From Glebionis coronaria (lineage: Eukaryota; Streptophyta; Magnoliopsida; Asterales; Asteraceae): a stretch of DNA of 64,000 nt. The notes below the pieces were generated by a model that searched no databases, was not told where the DNA came from, and was given only the letters and a program-made list of their open reading frames with translations. Where the stretch lies: NCBI GenBank assembly GCA_025667525.1, contig CM046876.1, positions 482,256,557 to 482,320,556 on the forward strand, written 5' to 3'. Below are positions 47,466 to 58,894 of the stretch, one piece after another; position 1 is the stretch's first letter, and every line of letters begins with the position of its first letter. The position numbers were made by a program, and so were the translations under genes.

Positions 47466-48102
47466 TTTTTATTTATGAAAGTGTGTGTGAAAGTATTGAA
47501 AATTGTCTGTCAAAATGTCTTATTTATAAAGTTGTCTGTCAACAATTTAGCCGTTGTAAATATAGCCGTTATGCTTATTTAAAAAACAAGTCGTTGGAAT
47601 AATAATTTTTAAAAAAAAAAAAAAAAATTTTTTGCCTCCAAAATTTAAAAGTTTAAGGGGTAATTTGGTTGGGTTAAATTGAGATGGGGGTGTTTGTAAA
47701 ATGTAAAAAGGGGGTAAAATGAAAGTCTTTTTTAAACATTATATCCACGTCCGTGGTGGGGGGACGCCGTCTTCCACACCATGGAGGACGGTGTGGTCAC
47801 GCGACTCAACGCAGGGGAAAAACCTCTCACGCCGTAACCACTCCCCTTGCTCTTAGAGCCTTATTTCTCCACATTCGGCGTCTATGCCTGCTGTTCGAGT
47901 TATGTTGTTGGTCTTTCGTGTAACGTGAAGGGAACAAAGTTGCTCATGAGTTGGCAAGGCTTGCTTTAACTACAAATGTAGACGACTTGTAAGATCATTG
48001 TGTGCCACTTTCTGTTGATCCACTTGTACAACATGATGTAAATCTTTTAATCGAGTATGAAAGTTCTATCATTTTTTATAAAAAAAAGAATTAAGATTAG
48101 GC

Positions 48103-48650
48103 CCAACAAGAGGGGACTTTGGGCTTGAATAAAGAGGAGCTTGCTTTGTAGTGCAAGTAAAGGCATGTTTTTGATGCAGTTATGAAGAGGAATTATTTAA
48201 TTGAAAAAATAATTTGTTTAAATATCAGTATTTTAATATAATTAATTTTAGAGAGAAAAAATATCAATTAAAAGGTTATAGATTTAAGTTTCTTTGAAGA
48301 GAAGACATCATGTGTAAGCTCTTTAACTTTATTTTAGGTAGAAAATTGATTTCTAATCGTTTTAAAACACAAATGTAACTTAGTTGTACTCTAACTAGTT
48401 TATAAGCAGTTGTTTTTTTATAATGTGAGAGACATATATGACTCGCTCAGCGATAGTGATTATGTGGTGCTAATAATAGAACCCTTGACCTTTTGCTTAT
48501 TTGGTGCAAATTCATTACAAACTGAAATACGCGTTATTGATGAAAATGGCTAGAGTTAGTGTTACATATGTACGTCATAACCTATCTTCATTCTTGTGTA
48601 CAATCTTTGTTAAATTAATGATATAATTGTACATCACATAAAATTAGTTA
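48103..48650. other. AT-rich spacer
   Basis: No gene, RNA or element ends recognised between the LINE tail and the inverted duplication. Confidence 0.5.
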
Positions 48651-48651
48651 A

Positions 48652-48969
48652 AGAGTAAAATGCAAGTTTGATCCCTGTGGTTTGCTAATTATTGCAGGTT
48701 TGCTCCTCAACTTCCAAAAGTACAAGCGGCTTCCCAAAGGACGAAGGTAAGTAGCAACGAACCTCCCTAGAACTAACTCTCGTTACAAGGCTATTTTTTG
48801 GGGGGGTACATTTGTCAGTTCTCTTATTAAGTGTAAACCACAGAGAGCAAACTTGCATTTTACTCTTTTTTTCTAATTAAATCTACCCTTGTGTTTTCCA
48901 TCAATCACTCCTGAATCAGCCTTCAGATCCGAAATCATCATCGAAGTCGTCACACACCACATACTCTTG
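48652..48969 (+). repeat. Left arm of a large inverted duplication
   Basis: About 318 bases repeated in inverted order at 50389-50705. It includes a MITE-like unit with inverted ends AGTAAAATGCAAGTTTG...CAAACTTGCATTTTACT (48656-48869) and the last coding exon of the fragment described next. Arms differ by scattered substitutions. Confidence 0.88.
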
Positions 48970-49300
48970 CTTTAGAACTTCAACTTCTTCCTGGCAAGAG
49001 TAACAGTATGATTGAGTAGTGTAAAAATGGAGCTTAAAAGCTAAATTAGAGTTCTAAGCCAAACAATTTATAATTTTAGAAGGTTACCTCTTGTAGAGAA
49101 TTGATAAGATCTATGAAATTCTGCTCATAATTAAATGTTTGGTTCTTCAGTTTACAACACTCGACGTGGTCATGATGGGGCATATAGAGGTACTTGTTCA
49201 TATGTTCATGTATATCAAAGTGTGATGATGTCTTGCAGCTTCCTGACCTGCCTTTGGACTTGCCTTTTGACCAGCCTTTCCCCCAACGCGACTTATGACA
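48925..49300 (-). pseudogene. Two-exon gene fragment of unknown identity
   Basis: The minus strand reads an open exon from about 49300 to 49092: KSRWGKGWSKGKSKGRSGSC, then a histidine-rich run, and ends FIDLINSLQE at a GT donor (49091-49090). After an intron of about 100 bases an AG acceptor near 48992 leads to EEVEVLKQEYVVCDDFDDDF and a stop near 48925. Clean splice sites and a coiled-coil-like end argue for a real gene tail. I do not recognise the protein. Upstream exons are absent or beyond a tandem duplication, so it may have been captured by a transposon. Confidence 0.5.
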
Positions 49301-49523
49301 TATTAAATCAGAAATCAGACATCGTAATGCTACACGTCAAATCATAACCAAAACCAAACTACAATAATCATCAAATTTAGTATCTGCTATGTTAGTAATC
49401 ACCCCAACGCGACTTATGACATGTTAAATCAGAAATCAGACATCGTAATGCTACAACGTCAAACCAATACCAAAACCAAACTACAATAATCATCAAATTT
49501 AGTATTTGCTATGTTAGTAATCA
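49281..49523. repeat. Tandem duplication, two 121-122-base units
   Basis: 49281-49401 and 49402-49523 both start CCCCAACGCGACTTATGACA and end TGCTATGTTAGTAATCA. They differ at a few sites. The first unit holds the start of the readable exon of the gene fragment. Confidence 0.93.
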
Positions 49524-49976
49524 GCGCATCTTTTTCCTTAGACACAAAAGTTGACATTTTTAGACTTCAAAGTTAAAACAGAGTATCGTAAACAACAAGA
49601 AGGCCATGTTCCAAATCTATATAATAACTCATTTCAACAAAATTCAATTCAAATGAATATTACCTTAGAAGCATATTTCTGAATAAATACATAAAAAATA
49701 TGACTAAGACAATGTTTGTATTATCGCTCGCTTGTCTAATGCCTTAAAAATAAGCTAGAACAACACCACATAGACGTTGTTACAATTGCAGTGCATATAT
49801 ACATACAGTGGATATGGTGGTCATACAACTATACAACATAACACGTTCTAAATTGAATAAAAAGAAAGAAAAATATACTCGTGGCCGCGGGGATGGTGTC
49901 AATCGGACTGTATTGTGAATAAATACCCTGCATCAACAGAATATGTATTAGTAATATGGCATATTTAAGGCGTGAC
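49524..49976. other. AT-rich spacer inside the inverted duplication loop
   Basis: No feature recognised. Possibly intron or upstream sequence of the gene fragment. Confidence 0.4.
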
Positions 49977-49979
49977 TTA

Positions 49980-50201
49980 GGGGATGTTTGTTTCGGCTTA
50001 TAAGTGGGCTTATGAGCTTATTTGATTTCGGCTTACATTTCATAAGCCCAATTTTTTTTGCTTATTTTAGACTTAGTGGGCGTATATAAATTTGTTATAT
50101 AAGTCTCAAAATAAGCCAGAAAAAGTTGAAGCTTATGAAATATAAGCCGAAATCAAATAAGTTGATGAGCCCCACATATAAGCTGAAAAACAAGCACCCC
50201 C
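49980..50201. mobile_element. Tourist-like MITE (PIF/Harbinger type)
   Basis: 222 bp. Ends GGGGATGTTTGTTTCGGCTTATA and, inverted, GGGGGTGCTTGTTTTTCAGCTTATA. TTA duplicate at 49977-49979 and 50202-50204. Internal repeats of CGGCTTAT/ATAAGCCG give strong fold-back. Confidence 0.88.
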
Positions 50202-50388
50202 TTAAAAGCAGACATATTTCATACATATTTTTTGAGATCACCTTGTTTAGAATGAAGAAGAAACTCCTGAAAAGCTTGCTTAATCTCGATATAATAAGAA
50301 TTATCACAAATATAAGTAAGCTCCTTTTTAACTCTTGATCTTTTCTCAATAAACAGCTCATCATAATCTTAATAATCAGCTCATCATG

Positions 50389-50705
50389 AGAGTATGTGGT
50401 ATGTGACGACTTCGATTATGATTTTAGATCTGAAGGCTGATTTAGGAGTGATTGATGGAAAACACAAGGGTAGATTTAATTAGAAGAAAGAGTAAAATGC
50501 AAGTGTGCTCCCTGTGGTTTACACTTAATAAGTGAATTGACAAATGTACCCCCCACAGAAAAATAGCCTTTTTAACGAGAGTTAGTTCTAGGAAGGTTCG
50601 TTGCTACTTACCTTCGTCCTACGGGAGGCCACCTGCACTTTTTGGAAGTTGAGGAGCAAACCTGCAATTTTGGCAAACCACAGGTATCAAACTTGCATTT
50701 TACTA
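50389..50705 (-). repeat. Right arm of the large inverted duplication
   Basis: Reverse complement of 48652-48969, including the stop end of the gene fragment and the MITE-like unit (50490-50703). Confidence 0.88.
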
Positions 50706-51918
50706 TTAATTAAATTATCCATTTTTAAGGTTAAATGTTCAACGGTTAAGAATGTGTAAAATTATAAAATTCGCACATTGCTATGGAGTAAAAATGAATG
50801 TGGCAAATTTTCTTACACGTATAAATGTGCAAATATTATTTGAATGTATATTTTATAACTACATTATAAATCATTCAGGACTTTCTAACAATAGAAATTA
50901 AAGATTGAATTTTCAGACTTTTTTACCTACTAAATAAAACAAGTTGTTAATTTTTATTTACAATTATATACCAGAACTCTTTGTAGCAACTTTTTATAAA
51001 AAACCTTTGTAATAACTTATTAAAATAACATTTTTAGTTTTATATTAAATATCTTTTTATCTATTCATTATTTTTATAATTTAATTTCACTTTATTTTTT
51101 AAAGTTTTGTGTATTTTAATTAAATATCCATTTTGCATATTTTTTAATTAATTTTTAGTTTTTTAGTAGGTTTATTTAAATTTAACTTTTCAAAACATAA
51201 TGTGAATACAAACCTAATGAGTAAGAGAGTAAAATTTGTTCGCCTCAAAAATCGTCTATGAATACTCGCTGTCACATTCCGCGGATAACTATGCTAGTAT
51301 AGTAAAAATTGTGAAGACATTCTTTGAATGTGAAGACATGGAAGTGTGGCTAATCGCAAAAAATGTAAATATCGTTGAATTTCGGCATCTAAAAGTAGGT
51401 AAACTGTCATAACATCTACACTTATAAGAGCCTAGGATACGCTCTCGTGTCGTGAACTCGTATTATGAAAAGATGCATGTCATGTCAGCTTTTTTTCATA
51501 ACACAAAAACTCACCATAAGCAAAATCCTTCTCCCTGGTTAACAGTTAACACCATAACTTTTAGTGTTGTAGTGACTCTTACTTTTAAAAATTTTAAAAA
51601 TTTTAAAAATTAAAATCCATAACGCAATGGACGGTACGGCGTCTCGCGTTATGACATCATTTTGAGCTGTCTACTATGACACGAGAGGGATTAACGTGGG
51701 CTAGAGTGTGCTTGTATGTGGCATCTGCGTCTTTGGCTCAAGCCAATAAATACTGTACCGGGACCTTTAAACGTGATTAGTTATTAAGTTTATTTTAATT
51801 ATTTGTAACATAAAACTTATATGTATGAATTACTTTTTCAAAAATATTTGTAATATCTATGTGTGTGAATTATTTTTACAAAATTATTGTAAGATTTATA
51901 AGTATGTCAAAATTATGA
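50706..51918. other. AT-rich spacer
   Basis: No gene supported. Holds runs such as TTTTAAAAATTTTAAAAA (near 51590) and a GC-richer patch (51410-51720) with inverted CTCGTGTC words, possibly an old MITE whose ends I could not fix. Confidence 0.4.
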
Positions 51919-51927
51919 TTAAAAAAA

Positions 51928-52737
51928 GGATAATTACATACGTCCCCATTTTAAGGCTACCAATTACATATTTCCCCACTTAAAACTTTTAATTACAAAT
52001 ATACCCATTTTATCTATTTTAATAAAAAAATTCTTAGACTATTTCATGTTTTATTTATTTATTATTTTATTTTTTTTGAACCGCAATTTTTTACAACACA
52101 CACAATCTATCTCACAAATTCAATCTCACATGTCTCCACCAAGACTTAAACCCACAACCTTTTAGGTTAGAGGGCCACTCACATACCGCTGGGCCAAGAG
52201 GCCTTTGTCTAATACTAACTTCTTTTACAAAGTTAATCCACGTTTAACAAGCTCTTATTTCATTTTGCATATGAACTTGTTGACATTGTAACGGCCAAAA
52301 CAGTTAAGGTCAACATTTAGCATGATTTTGATCATTTTTTCATAACAAACAAATTTAGTTAAGTTCTACAAATGCAAGCTTTTCTCATATACAAATTAAA
52401 TAAGTCGAGCAAGAAAACAAACAATTGCCCAAATTTTTTGATAAAAATGAAATGAGATGAATGAATACCACCTTCTCATGGGGCCATCGCTACCAACTTT
52501 TATAATCGAATAAAAATGGTATTTGTAACTTTGATGTAAATTTAACGTTTAATTTTTTTTTCTCAAAGATGTTTAGAAAAGATATAGCAGTGGTGCGTTA
52601 AGATATTTTATGTAAGAATTGATAAATTGAATATATATGACAATTAAATGTATTAAATTGAGTATATTTGTAATTAAGGTTTTTGAGTGCAAAAATATGT
52701 AATTAGGTGGTCTTGTAGTGGGATGTATGTAATTCTC
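51928..52737. mobile_element. Mutator-type non-autonomous element 1
   Basis: 810 bp. Ends GGATAATTACATACGTCCCC and, inverted, GAGAATTACATACATCCCAC, with similar bases for about 40 positions. A perfect 9-bp duplicate TTAAAAAAA is at 51919-51927 and 52738-52746. No transposase. Confidence 0.85.
52069..52205 (-). mobile_element. SINE-like insertion inside Mutator-type element 1
   Basis: The minus strand shows a perfect A-box TGGCCCAGCGG (52196-52186), a degenerate B-box GGTTTAAGTCT about 40 bases later, and an A-rich tail near 52070-52050. Suggests a tRNA-derived SINE; no target duplication identified. Confidence 0.5.
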
Positions 52738-52816
52738 TTAAAAAAATGTATGATTGACTATATCAGGAAAGAAAAGTTGTGAAAGTTCAACTCTATTTGT
52801 TGTAGTGCGATAACTT

Positions 52817-53686
52817 GGGCAAATAGCGTAAAAATATACTTATCTTATGTTAAAAATCAATTAAAGGTACTTAACTTTTTTTTTCTTAATTTAAGGTACC
52901 AATCTTTTTCCTTGTTGCAATGTTGGGACAATTAACAAATTTAAATGTTATATATTAACGACCGTTTACTTTTTGTTGCATCGTTAGTCCTTTACATTCA
53001 TGACACTTTATAATAAACTCGAATTTTGTTTTTACACAGTTTCAGACAGTTTTCTATTTTTTCGTCTGATTTCGACCGTTTTTATTTGGTTTTAATCGTT
53101 TTAGTCCGTTTTTTTGTCGTTTTATCTGTTTTACCGTTTTCAACATTCTTTAGTGTGTTTGATATCGTTTTCGACTGTTTTTTACTGTTTTCGTCCGTTT
53201 CTTTCCGTTATTGCCTATTTATTTTACGGACGAAAAAAACAAAAAAAAAGGTCAGAAATGATTAAAAAAGCCGAAAACGGGAAAAACAGACGAAAATAGG
53301 TAAAAAGCCGTAAAATGGACACAAACGGTAAGTAGGGCTCGAAAACGTAAAAAGATAGACGGAACGGTCGAAAACGGTAAAAGAACGACGAATGTTGTAA
53401 AAATGGACCAAAACAATTAAAAACCAAACGAAAACGGTAAAAATCAACCGAAAAAGGTAGAAAACGGTCTAAAACTATAAAAATGAATTTTGAGTTTATT
53501 ATAAAGTGCATTAATATAAAGGACTAACGATGCAATAATAAAGTAAGTGATCGTTAATATATAACCTTTAAATTTGTTATTTGTCCAACATTGAAAAAAA
53601 ATCGATATCTTAAATTGCGAAATTTTTTTTGAGTACTTTTAATTGAGTTTTGACTCAAGATGGTTACCTTTTTATGCTATTTACCC
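52817..53686. mobile_element. Mutator-type foldback element
   Basis: 870 bp, nearly all inverted repeat: arms 52817-about 53220 and about 53235-53686, centre near 53228. Ends GGGCAAATAGCGTAAAAA and, inverted, GGGTAAATAGCATAAAAA. Perfect 9-bp duplicate CGATAACTT at 52808-52816 and 53687-53695. The inner arms are built of degenerate CGAAAACGGTAAAA-like words. Small openings in it are not genes. Confidence 0.9.
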
Positions 53687-53695
53687 CGATAACTT

Positions 53696-55240
53696 TTAAT
53701 TTACTTTTTGCATTATTGGTAAAACTTAATTACTTAATCATACGTATACCAGTAGTATCATGATTTGTCTATTTGTTTCGTGCGAATATGTTGTTTCAAA
53801 TTCGTCTTATGTGAATTGTAACATGTCCTATGGCTATATAGTCCAATAAACCTCGTATCTACGTGAGACAACTTTTTGCAAAACTACACACAATAAGTTC
53901 ACGTTTGATGTTTACATAAATGATAGTTTTTTTTTCTTCTTTTTATGCAATCTAAACGATAGAGTTCATGTTTTTGCATTAGCGAAGTAAGTTCGTAAAA
54001 AAAGAATACATCCCGATTAACATGAAATATTACCAATAAAATTAGGCATGGGATTTAAAACTCGAATTTTCACTTTCAGTTTGATGTCATTGTATTTCAC
54101 TTTCAAGACATTGGTATACACAAGTATGAAAAACCCGTGCTTCGCTGCGGCAGGTTTTCAATTTTGACAAAAAAAACTACATCAACTGGGACCAAAAAAT
54201 GTTTCTTATTTATAGGATTTTTATGTAGGAAAGCTTTTCGTTTTTAGGATTAAAGAAAAGTAAGATCAAGAAGATGTTATTGGCGTAGTAGTAAAAATCA
54301 TGCATGACATATGAAATACGACATTAATATCGGTTCCTTATAAGTAAATTTACGCATTAACCAATTGAAGTACTATGGCCAGTTAGGATTTACCAGCAGG
54401 TTATAATGCCACTTATTATACCAATCCACCATAGTGGTAAAAATGTGATGTGAAAAAAACAGTACCAATATTGAATATCATATGGTCTGATATAAACAAA
54501 ATGGATACATTGATGAGCACAATAATCCTATACCCTTTTGACCTCAATGAGATGCAAATGAATTGATCTTCTATGACACTTATATGTTGATGTTAAAAGT
54601 TATAACTTGCATCAAATACAAAAAGTAATAGGGATAACTTGCATTAAACTAACTGGTTGATCCTTTCTTTTCATCACTGAGCCGACATAAATATTTTCAA
54701 ACAACTTACTTGTTCTGACTGGTTATGTGTCACAACATACCTACTCCTTCGACTTGATTGAGATTTAACTGGTTCGCCTACAGTCGTGCTTGCCATAAAA
54801 AAATTAAGCATTCAAGCAAAGTAATTTGGGTATCCTAAAGTCACCTCTGGAAATCAAAATGGAATATTAGTCTCAAGTCAAACAATGGCTTCCTGATCCT
54901 ACTGTCCACAACTAACACAACATTATAAAAAAAACCATAACACTATCATAAATAAGATGTTATAATAGTTCAATGCTACTTAAGTAGTTTCTTCAACTAT
55001 GAAACAACAATTTTCATGAATTAAAATAAAATGAAGCTTTCAATGAATGAACCTTGAAAAATCGAAAAGAAAAAACTATCACTCGACTCCATGGTACCTT
55101 TTATTAGACGTGTTGAGGTCATTTAAAAAAAAGCTTAGATTGGATTTTACCTTCCTTCGAAGACCACAAACTAATACACATTGATATTTCTCCTCAACCT
55201 TGTTCCATTCCATTTTAGCTTTTCTACAAACACACAAACA
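53696..55240. other. AT-rich spacer with an unassigned repeat word
   Basis: No gene supported. CCCGTGCTTCGCTGCGG near 54136 resembles a word common at plant repeat ends, but no element boundary was found. Confidence 0.4.
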
Positions 55241-55249
55241 AACAAAAAA

Positions 55250-56367
55250 GGGTTAAGTCCATATATTAGCAACATACTTTTCACTTTTTACATATCTAGG
55301 TAACCAACCCATTATATTACTAATATAATCATTAAACTTTCTAATTTATAAATTATGACCGATTAAGTGTAGGTTACAACTAAAAAATGACCGACACGTC
55401 ATTCTTTTTATTTTCTTTATCTTAGCTGGATGTTCCAGCTCACACATCTAAGTTTAATAAAATTATGTAAAATGTTTGCAATTTATTTTATATGCATTTT
55501 ATCACAAACCCAGTTCCATCTTCATCAATCCTCTCTTAAATCCCTGATTACATCTTTTTCACCAAGATCCTTTTAAAACCCAGTAAACACAAATCCTAAA
55601 CTTATAAACACAAATCCTAAACTTATAAACGCAAATCCAAAACCCATGAACACAAATCCGATCATATATCAAAATACCCTTACAAATCTCTAACATAAAA
55701 GAATAGTTAGTATATGGGTATTTGTCTTGGAAACCGAAGTGTTTCGTGGTATGGTAAGAGGAGCATTTTCGTTATATCTTGTACATATCCATCAATTAGA
55801 TTGATGGAAATATCATTAATGCTTATGAATTATGATGATGGAGATCGGGATCTGAAAGTCAGGAAGATGGCTTTCAGATGACCAGAAGGTGACAGATTAG
55901 TGACGAATTGTTTAACTTTAATTACTTCGATGGATGATTGATGACGATTTGTTTCATTTATGGTGAATTTGTTGCTCGGTAGTGGCTGCAAGGTTAAATG
56001 CATTGTTTATGATTGCTTTGAGAAAATAATATAGAATGGACAAATTGTGTTTATGATTTTTCTAACCTTTATCAACTAACATCACACTTAAAGTTCATAC
56101 ATGAATAGGAGGTCCAGCTTAATATGATAAACATTCACTCAAAAAGAAACCCACTTGATGCATTTCGATGAAAAAAAAATGGCTGATAATAAGAAAAAAT
56201 CCACGTGGAATAAAAAAGTAATTATTTATCTAGTTGGATAATGATTCGGTCATCTTACCTATATTTCAAAAACGTAACGGGTTTTAGTGACTATATAAGC
56301 AATATATTGACTTGGTTACTTATACATGTAAAATTTGAAAAGTAGGTTTAATATATGGACTTAACCC
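55250..56367. mobile_element. Mutator-type non-autonomous element 2
   Basis: 1,118 bp. Ends GGGTTAAGTCCATATATTAG and, inverted, GGGTTAAGTCCATATATTAA. Perfect 9-bp duplicate AACAAAAAA at 55241-55249 and 56368-56376. Internal near-repeats AAACACAAATCCTAAACTTAT (55585-55625). No transposase. Confidence 0.85.
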
Positions 56368-56376
56368 AACAAAAAA

Positions 56377-57290
56377 TCACCCATTAACTATAAAACCAAA
56401 AACAAAGAAAAACAATAACAAAACATACTAAATCATGTAAATCTGCAACAGTCATCTGCTTGAAATCAACTATCACTGCCATCTCTTAGGTGTAGCCCTG
56501 ATTCGCATTCACCTTGAAACAATCATAAAAAAGACCTATTCAAAAGTGTGAACAAAAAAAGATGACCAGTCATATCTAATCTCGTAAATACAAGCATGTA
56601 AAAGTATTATGAAAGTAAACAAAACTATAAGTATCATCATTAAATAAAAAAATAGGATGATTACTTTCCGATTCAAAAAGAAATAATCAATAAACATCAA
56701 AACCAAAACCCCTAATAAAACCCCCCTAGTTTTTTATACGAATCTGAATCTAATACACATAGGTTAAGTAAAGAAAACCTCCGATATAAGAAAACAAAGA
56801 ACTAAAATTTTATCCCAAAATAAAACGTAAAAGCTCGTACCTACAGTTAGAAGCAATGAATCTGGTTCATTTTGTGGACGAAAAGATTGAAGACGAAGCA
56901 GGTGCACCGTTTTGTGTATGTGTGTGTTTTGTTTGGTAACTACCTAAAAAATATGTGGTTCGATAAAAAAGATAAAAATGAGTGGGTAGGATATGTTTGT
57001 ATATGTGAATTGTGTGGGTTTGACACGTATTGTTCCAAAATTTACGTGTGTCATATATGTACTATATGAAGATGAGAGCTGAGTTTTTTCCCGCTAAAAT
57101 GTTAGGTAGGATTAAAAAACCAATTTATGTTACAGTAGCAATCGCTTCCATAAACAGTAATAAGTAATAATTATCTGTCACCAAAATATAAAATATTTAA
57201 TTGTTGTTTTTGAAATTTGGAATACTTTTTGTTTCATTGAAGATGACTAAATCGCAAAAATCATGTGCCGACGTTGCATTCATGTGGTCC
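56377..57290. other. Spacer without a supported gene
   Basis: A 65-codon plus opening (56872-57069), C/Y/V-rich, has no recognisable domain and is not called. Otherwise AT-rich. Confidence 0.45.
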
Positions 57291-57295
57291 AATTT

Positions 57296-57684
57296 TGTAG
57301 AATCGTAGTTTCTTAGGATTGTATATGTGTTTGATTTATCTAATGAATGGAAGAAGATAAAGAACTAGAGAGAGAAAGGAGAGAAAGAGAGAAAAGATGG
57401 AATGTGTATTAAATGATTAAGTGCTCAACCCCTCCTAACATGCTAGGAGGGGATATATATAGCCCACCCTACATGTGTGCTATATGGGCTATATGTTAAT
57501 ATATTAGATCACGAGCCCAATACTTGAATATATCGTTGGAGTGACGATCATTTCTAAATACGTAAAAACGTATTTCCAACAATCTCCCCCTAAGGGAGGT
57601 CACTCCAAGTTACAATGTCCTAAATAGTGTCTATGCTAACAATGATGTGACCGAGAATTTCTTTGGGAAAACGTATTTCCAACA
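57296..57684 (-). mobile_element. Collapsed copia-like LTR element
   Basis: A full 286-bp LTR (57296-57581, TGTAG...AACA) is followed by a purine-tract region (57582-57605) and about 60 bases of internal sequence. Then come only the last 17 bases of the other LTR (57668-57684). The target duplicate AATTT is at 57291-57295 and 57685-57689. LTR and purine-tract region resemble the inner copia element, so it is a related family reduced by deletion. Confidence 0.85.
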
Positions 57685-57689
57685 AATTT

Positions 57690-58581
57690 TATGGACACCT
57701 GCCACCAACCCTACTTGTTCCATATTTTGCTCAACAATTCAGTAATTCTAAAAAATTTTGCCATCTTAAATTCTTAATTGCCTTCAAACTTCGCTAAAAA
57801 AAAGTTGCCTTCAAACTATATAAATTTTGTCTAGCAGGGCTTAATACATGGTTAATATTAATGAATGTTATTGGTATAAATAAAAAACATTGGTATGTTT
57901 CTTATACTATGTTTTCGAGTTTTTATTTAGAGAAAAGAAAAAAACAATGTATAGGAAATTAAAAAAGATTTGCATTTTTGAGTTTTTTAAGGAGAGAAAA
58001 TTAGAAAAAAGCTTCCTTATGACAAATTTTTTCTTTTAATCCTTTTTACAAAATAAGATGATTTGAAAAGGAATTGATTTTAAAGCTATTTTTGTTCACA
58101 TATCTCTTTTTATTCCAACTCGAAAACATAAAATTAAAACTCAATTTTCTTTCGTTTCCTTTCTTATTTTACCTTTTTTCATTTTATACGAAAAAACAGT
58201 GTTATTAGTATGGTTTCACATTTTTTCATAAATTTGCTTGATGATATTTTATTTATCTTAAACTTATTATTCAGTAGATTGCTTTTTATATGACTCAAAA
58301 TAATTGTTGATTTGTAAATTTTAATAAAAAATTTAACAAAAAGGTGAAACTATATTTATTTAGAGTGACATAATTATTTGAAATTTTGAACATTAGGTGT
58401 CTTTTCCTGCTAGAATTTTTTCCATACACATATGTATCCTACAATACACAAAACAGTCCCTCCTATCATCCTTGAACCTCACACAAATCACTTAGAAAAC
58501 AAAATATCGAACAATCGGGCTGGTAAAAACGACGTCAAGCACAAAAATGCCACCCACTGTGCAAATTTAATGCATAATGTT
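57690..58581. other. AT-rich spacer
   Basis: Long T and A runs; nothing recognised. Confidence 0.5.
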
Positions 58582-58589
58582 TACGTAAA

Positions 58590-58886
58590 GCTAGGGCTGA
58601 GCAAATTGGAATGGAATGGAAAACCAGATCAGACCGAACATTTTTTGGTCCGATCTTCGATACATGCTTTTTTTTAAATCTTTCGTCGGTTAACTCGGTC
58701 CGATTTGATTTTATAAAAAATCCGGCTATTATGCGTGTAGGACCTGACCGAAGACTGAACCAGACCTGACCGACCCGGACCATTTTGGTCTGGTCCTCGG
58801 TCCGGCGTTTTGGATGATTTCGGGTGTTGGTCCTGTCCAGTCTTGGTTGGTCCGGTCCGGTCTGGTTTTGGAACCACGATCAACCC
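58590..58886. mobile_element. hAT-like MITE
   Basis: About 297 bp between TACGTAAA at 58582-58589 and 58887-58894 (perfect 8-bp duplicate). The start GCTAGGGCTGAGC and inverted end GGGTTGATC are partly alike (TAGGGYTGA-type ends). The interior is rich in GGTCCGGT/ACCGGACC words. Confidence 0.65.
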
Positions 58887-58894
58887 TACGTAAA

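Larger units (their letters stand above)
46073..47852. mobile_element. PIF/Harbinger-type element with passenger ORFs
   Basis: 1,780 bp. Ends GAGGGAAAGGAGTGGTCACACC and, inverted, GAGCAAGGGGAGTGGTTACGGC (16 of 22 alike), flanked by TTA at 46070-46072 and 47853-47855. The 3-bp TTA duplication is typical of PIF/Harbinger. It carries two small minus-strand coding units, each with its own AT-rich flanks, but no DDE transposase was recognised. It splits the RNase H of the LINE. Confidence 0.8.
42003..48060 (+). pseudogene. LINE ORF2: endonuclease, reverse transcriptase, zf-RVT, RNase H
   Basis: ATG at 42003. Endonuclease (42003-42740) has SWNVQGLGNP, LCFGDFNEV and ASDHSPIV. RT (43450-44120) has LIPKTQPP, KVLVNRIKQVLP, QSAFVTGR, VDMSKAYDR, RGLRQGDPISPYLF and a FADD encoded near 44055 just after a frameshift. 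Then FNRFWWG with GSLGFR, and zf-RVT (45126-45404) with VKIFVWKA. RNase H (45800-46069) has INCDAGVRENNGAAGLG, and its end (AHELARLA type) lies past the insertion at about 47940-47970. Many stops: 42741, 43365, 44115, 45009, 45904. It is dead. Confidence 0.9.
38782..48090 (+). mobile_element. Decayed L1-type LINE, host of three later insertions
   Basis: The plus strand carries an ORF1 of the DUF4283/zinc-knuckle type, then endonuclease, reverse transcriptase, zf-RVT and plant-type RNase H, and an A-rich tail (TTTTTTATAAAAAAAAG, about 48073-48089). Three later elements split it: a copia derivative (39381-40983), a hAT MITE (45436-45623) and a PIF/Harbinger-like element (46073-47852). The 5' end is uncertain; AGATTAGG occurs at 38774-38781 and 48095-48102 and may be the target duplication, though eight bases could match by chance. 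Confidence 0.85.

Noticed and set aside
51410..51720. Possible MITE with inverted CTCGTGTC words
   Set aside because: No consistent terminal inverted repeat and no target duplication could be fixed.
53026..53511. F/L/Y-rich openings on both strands
   Set aside because: They lie in the two arms of the foldback element and mirror each other.
56872..57069. 65-codon cysteine-containing opening
   Set aside because: No domain, no splice or promoter support, AT-rich surroundings; likely chance.
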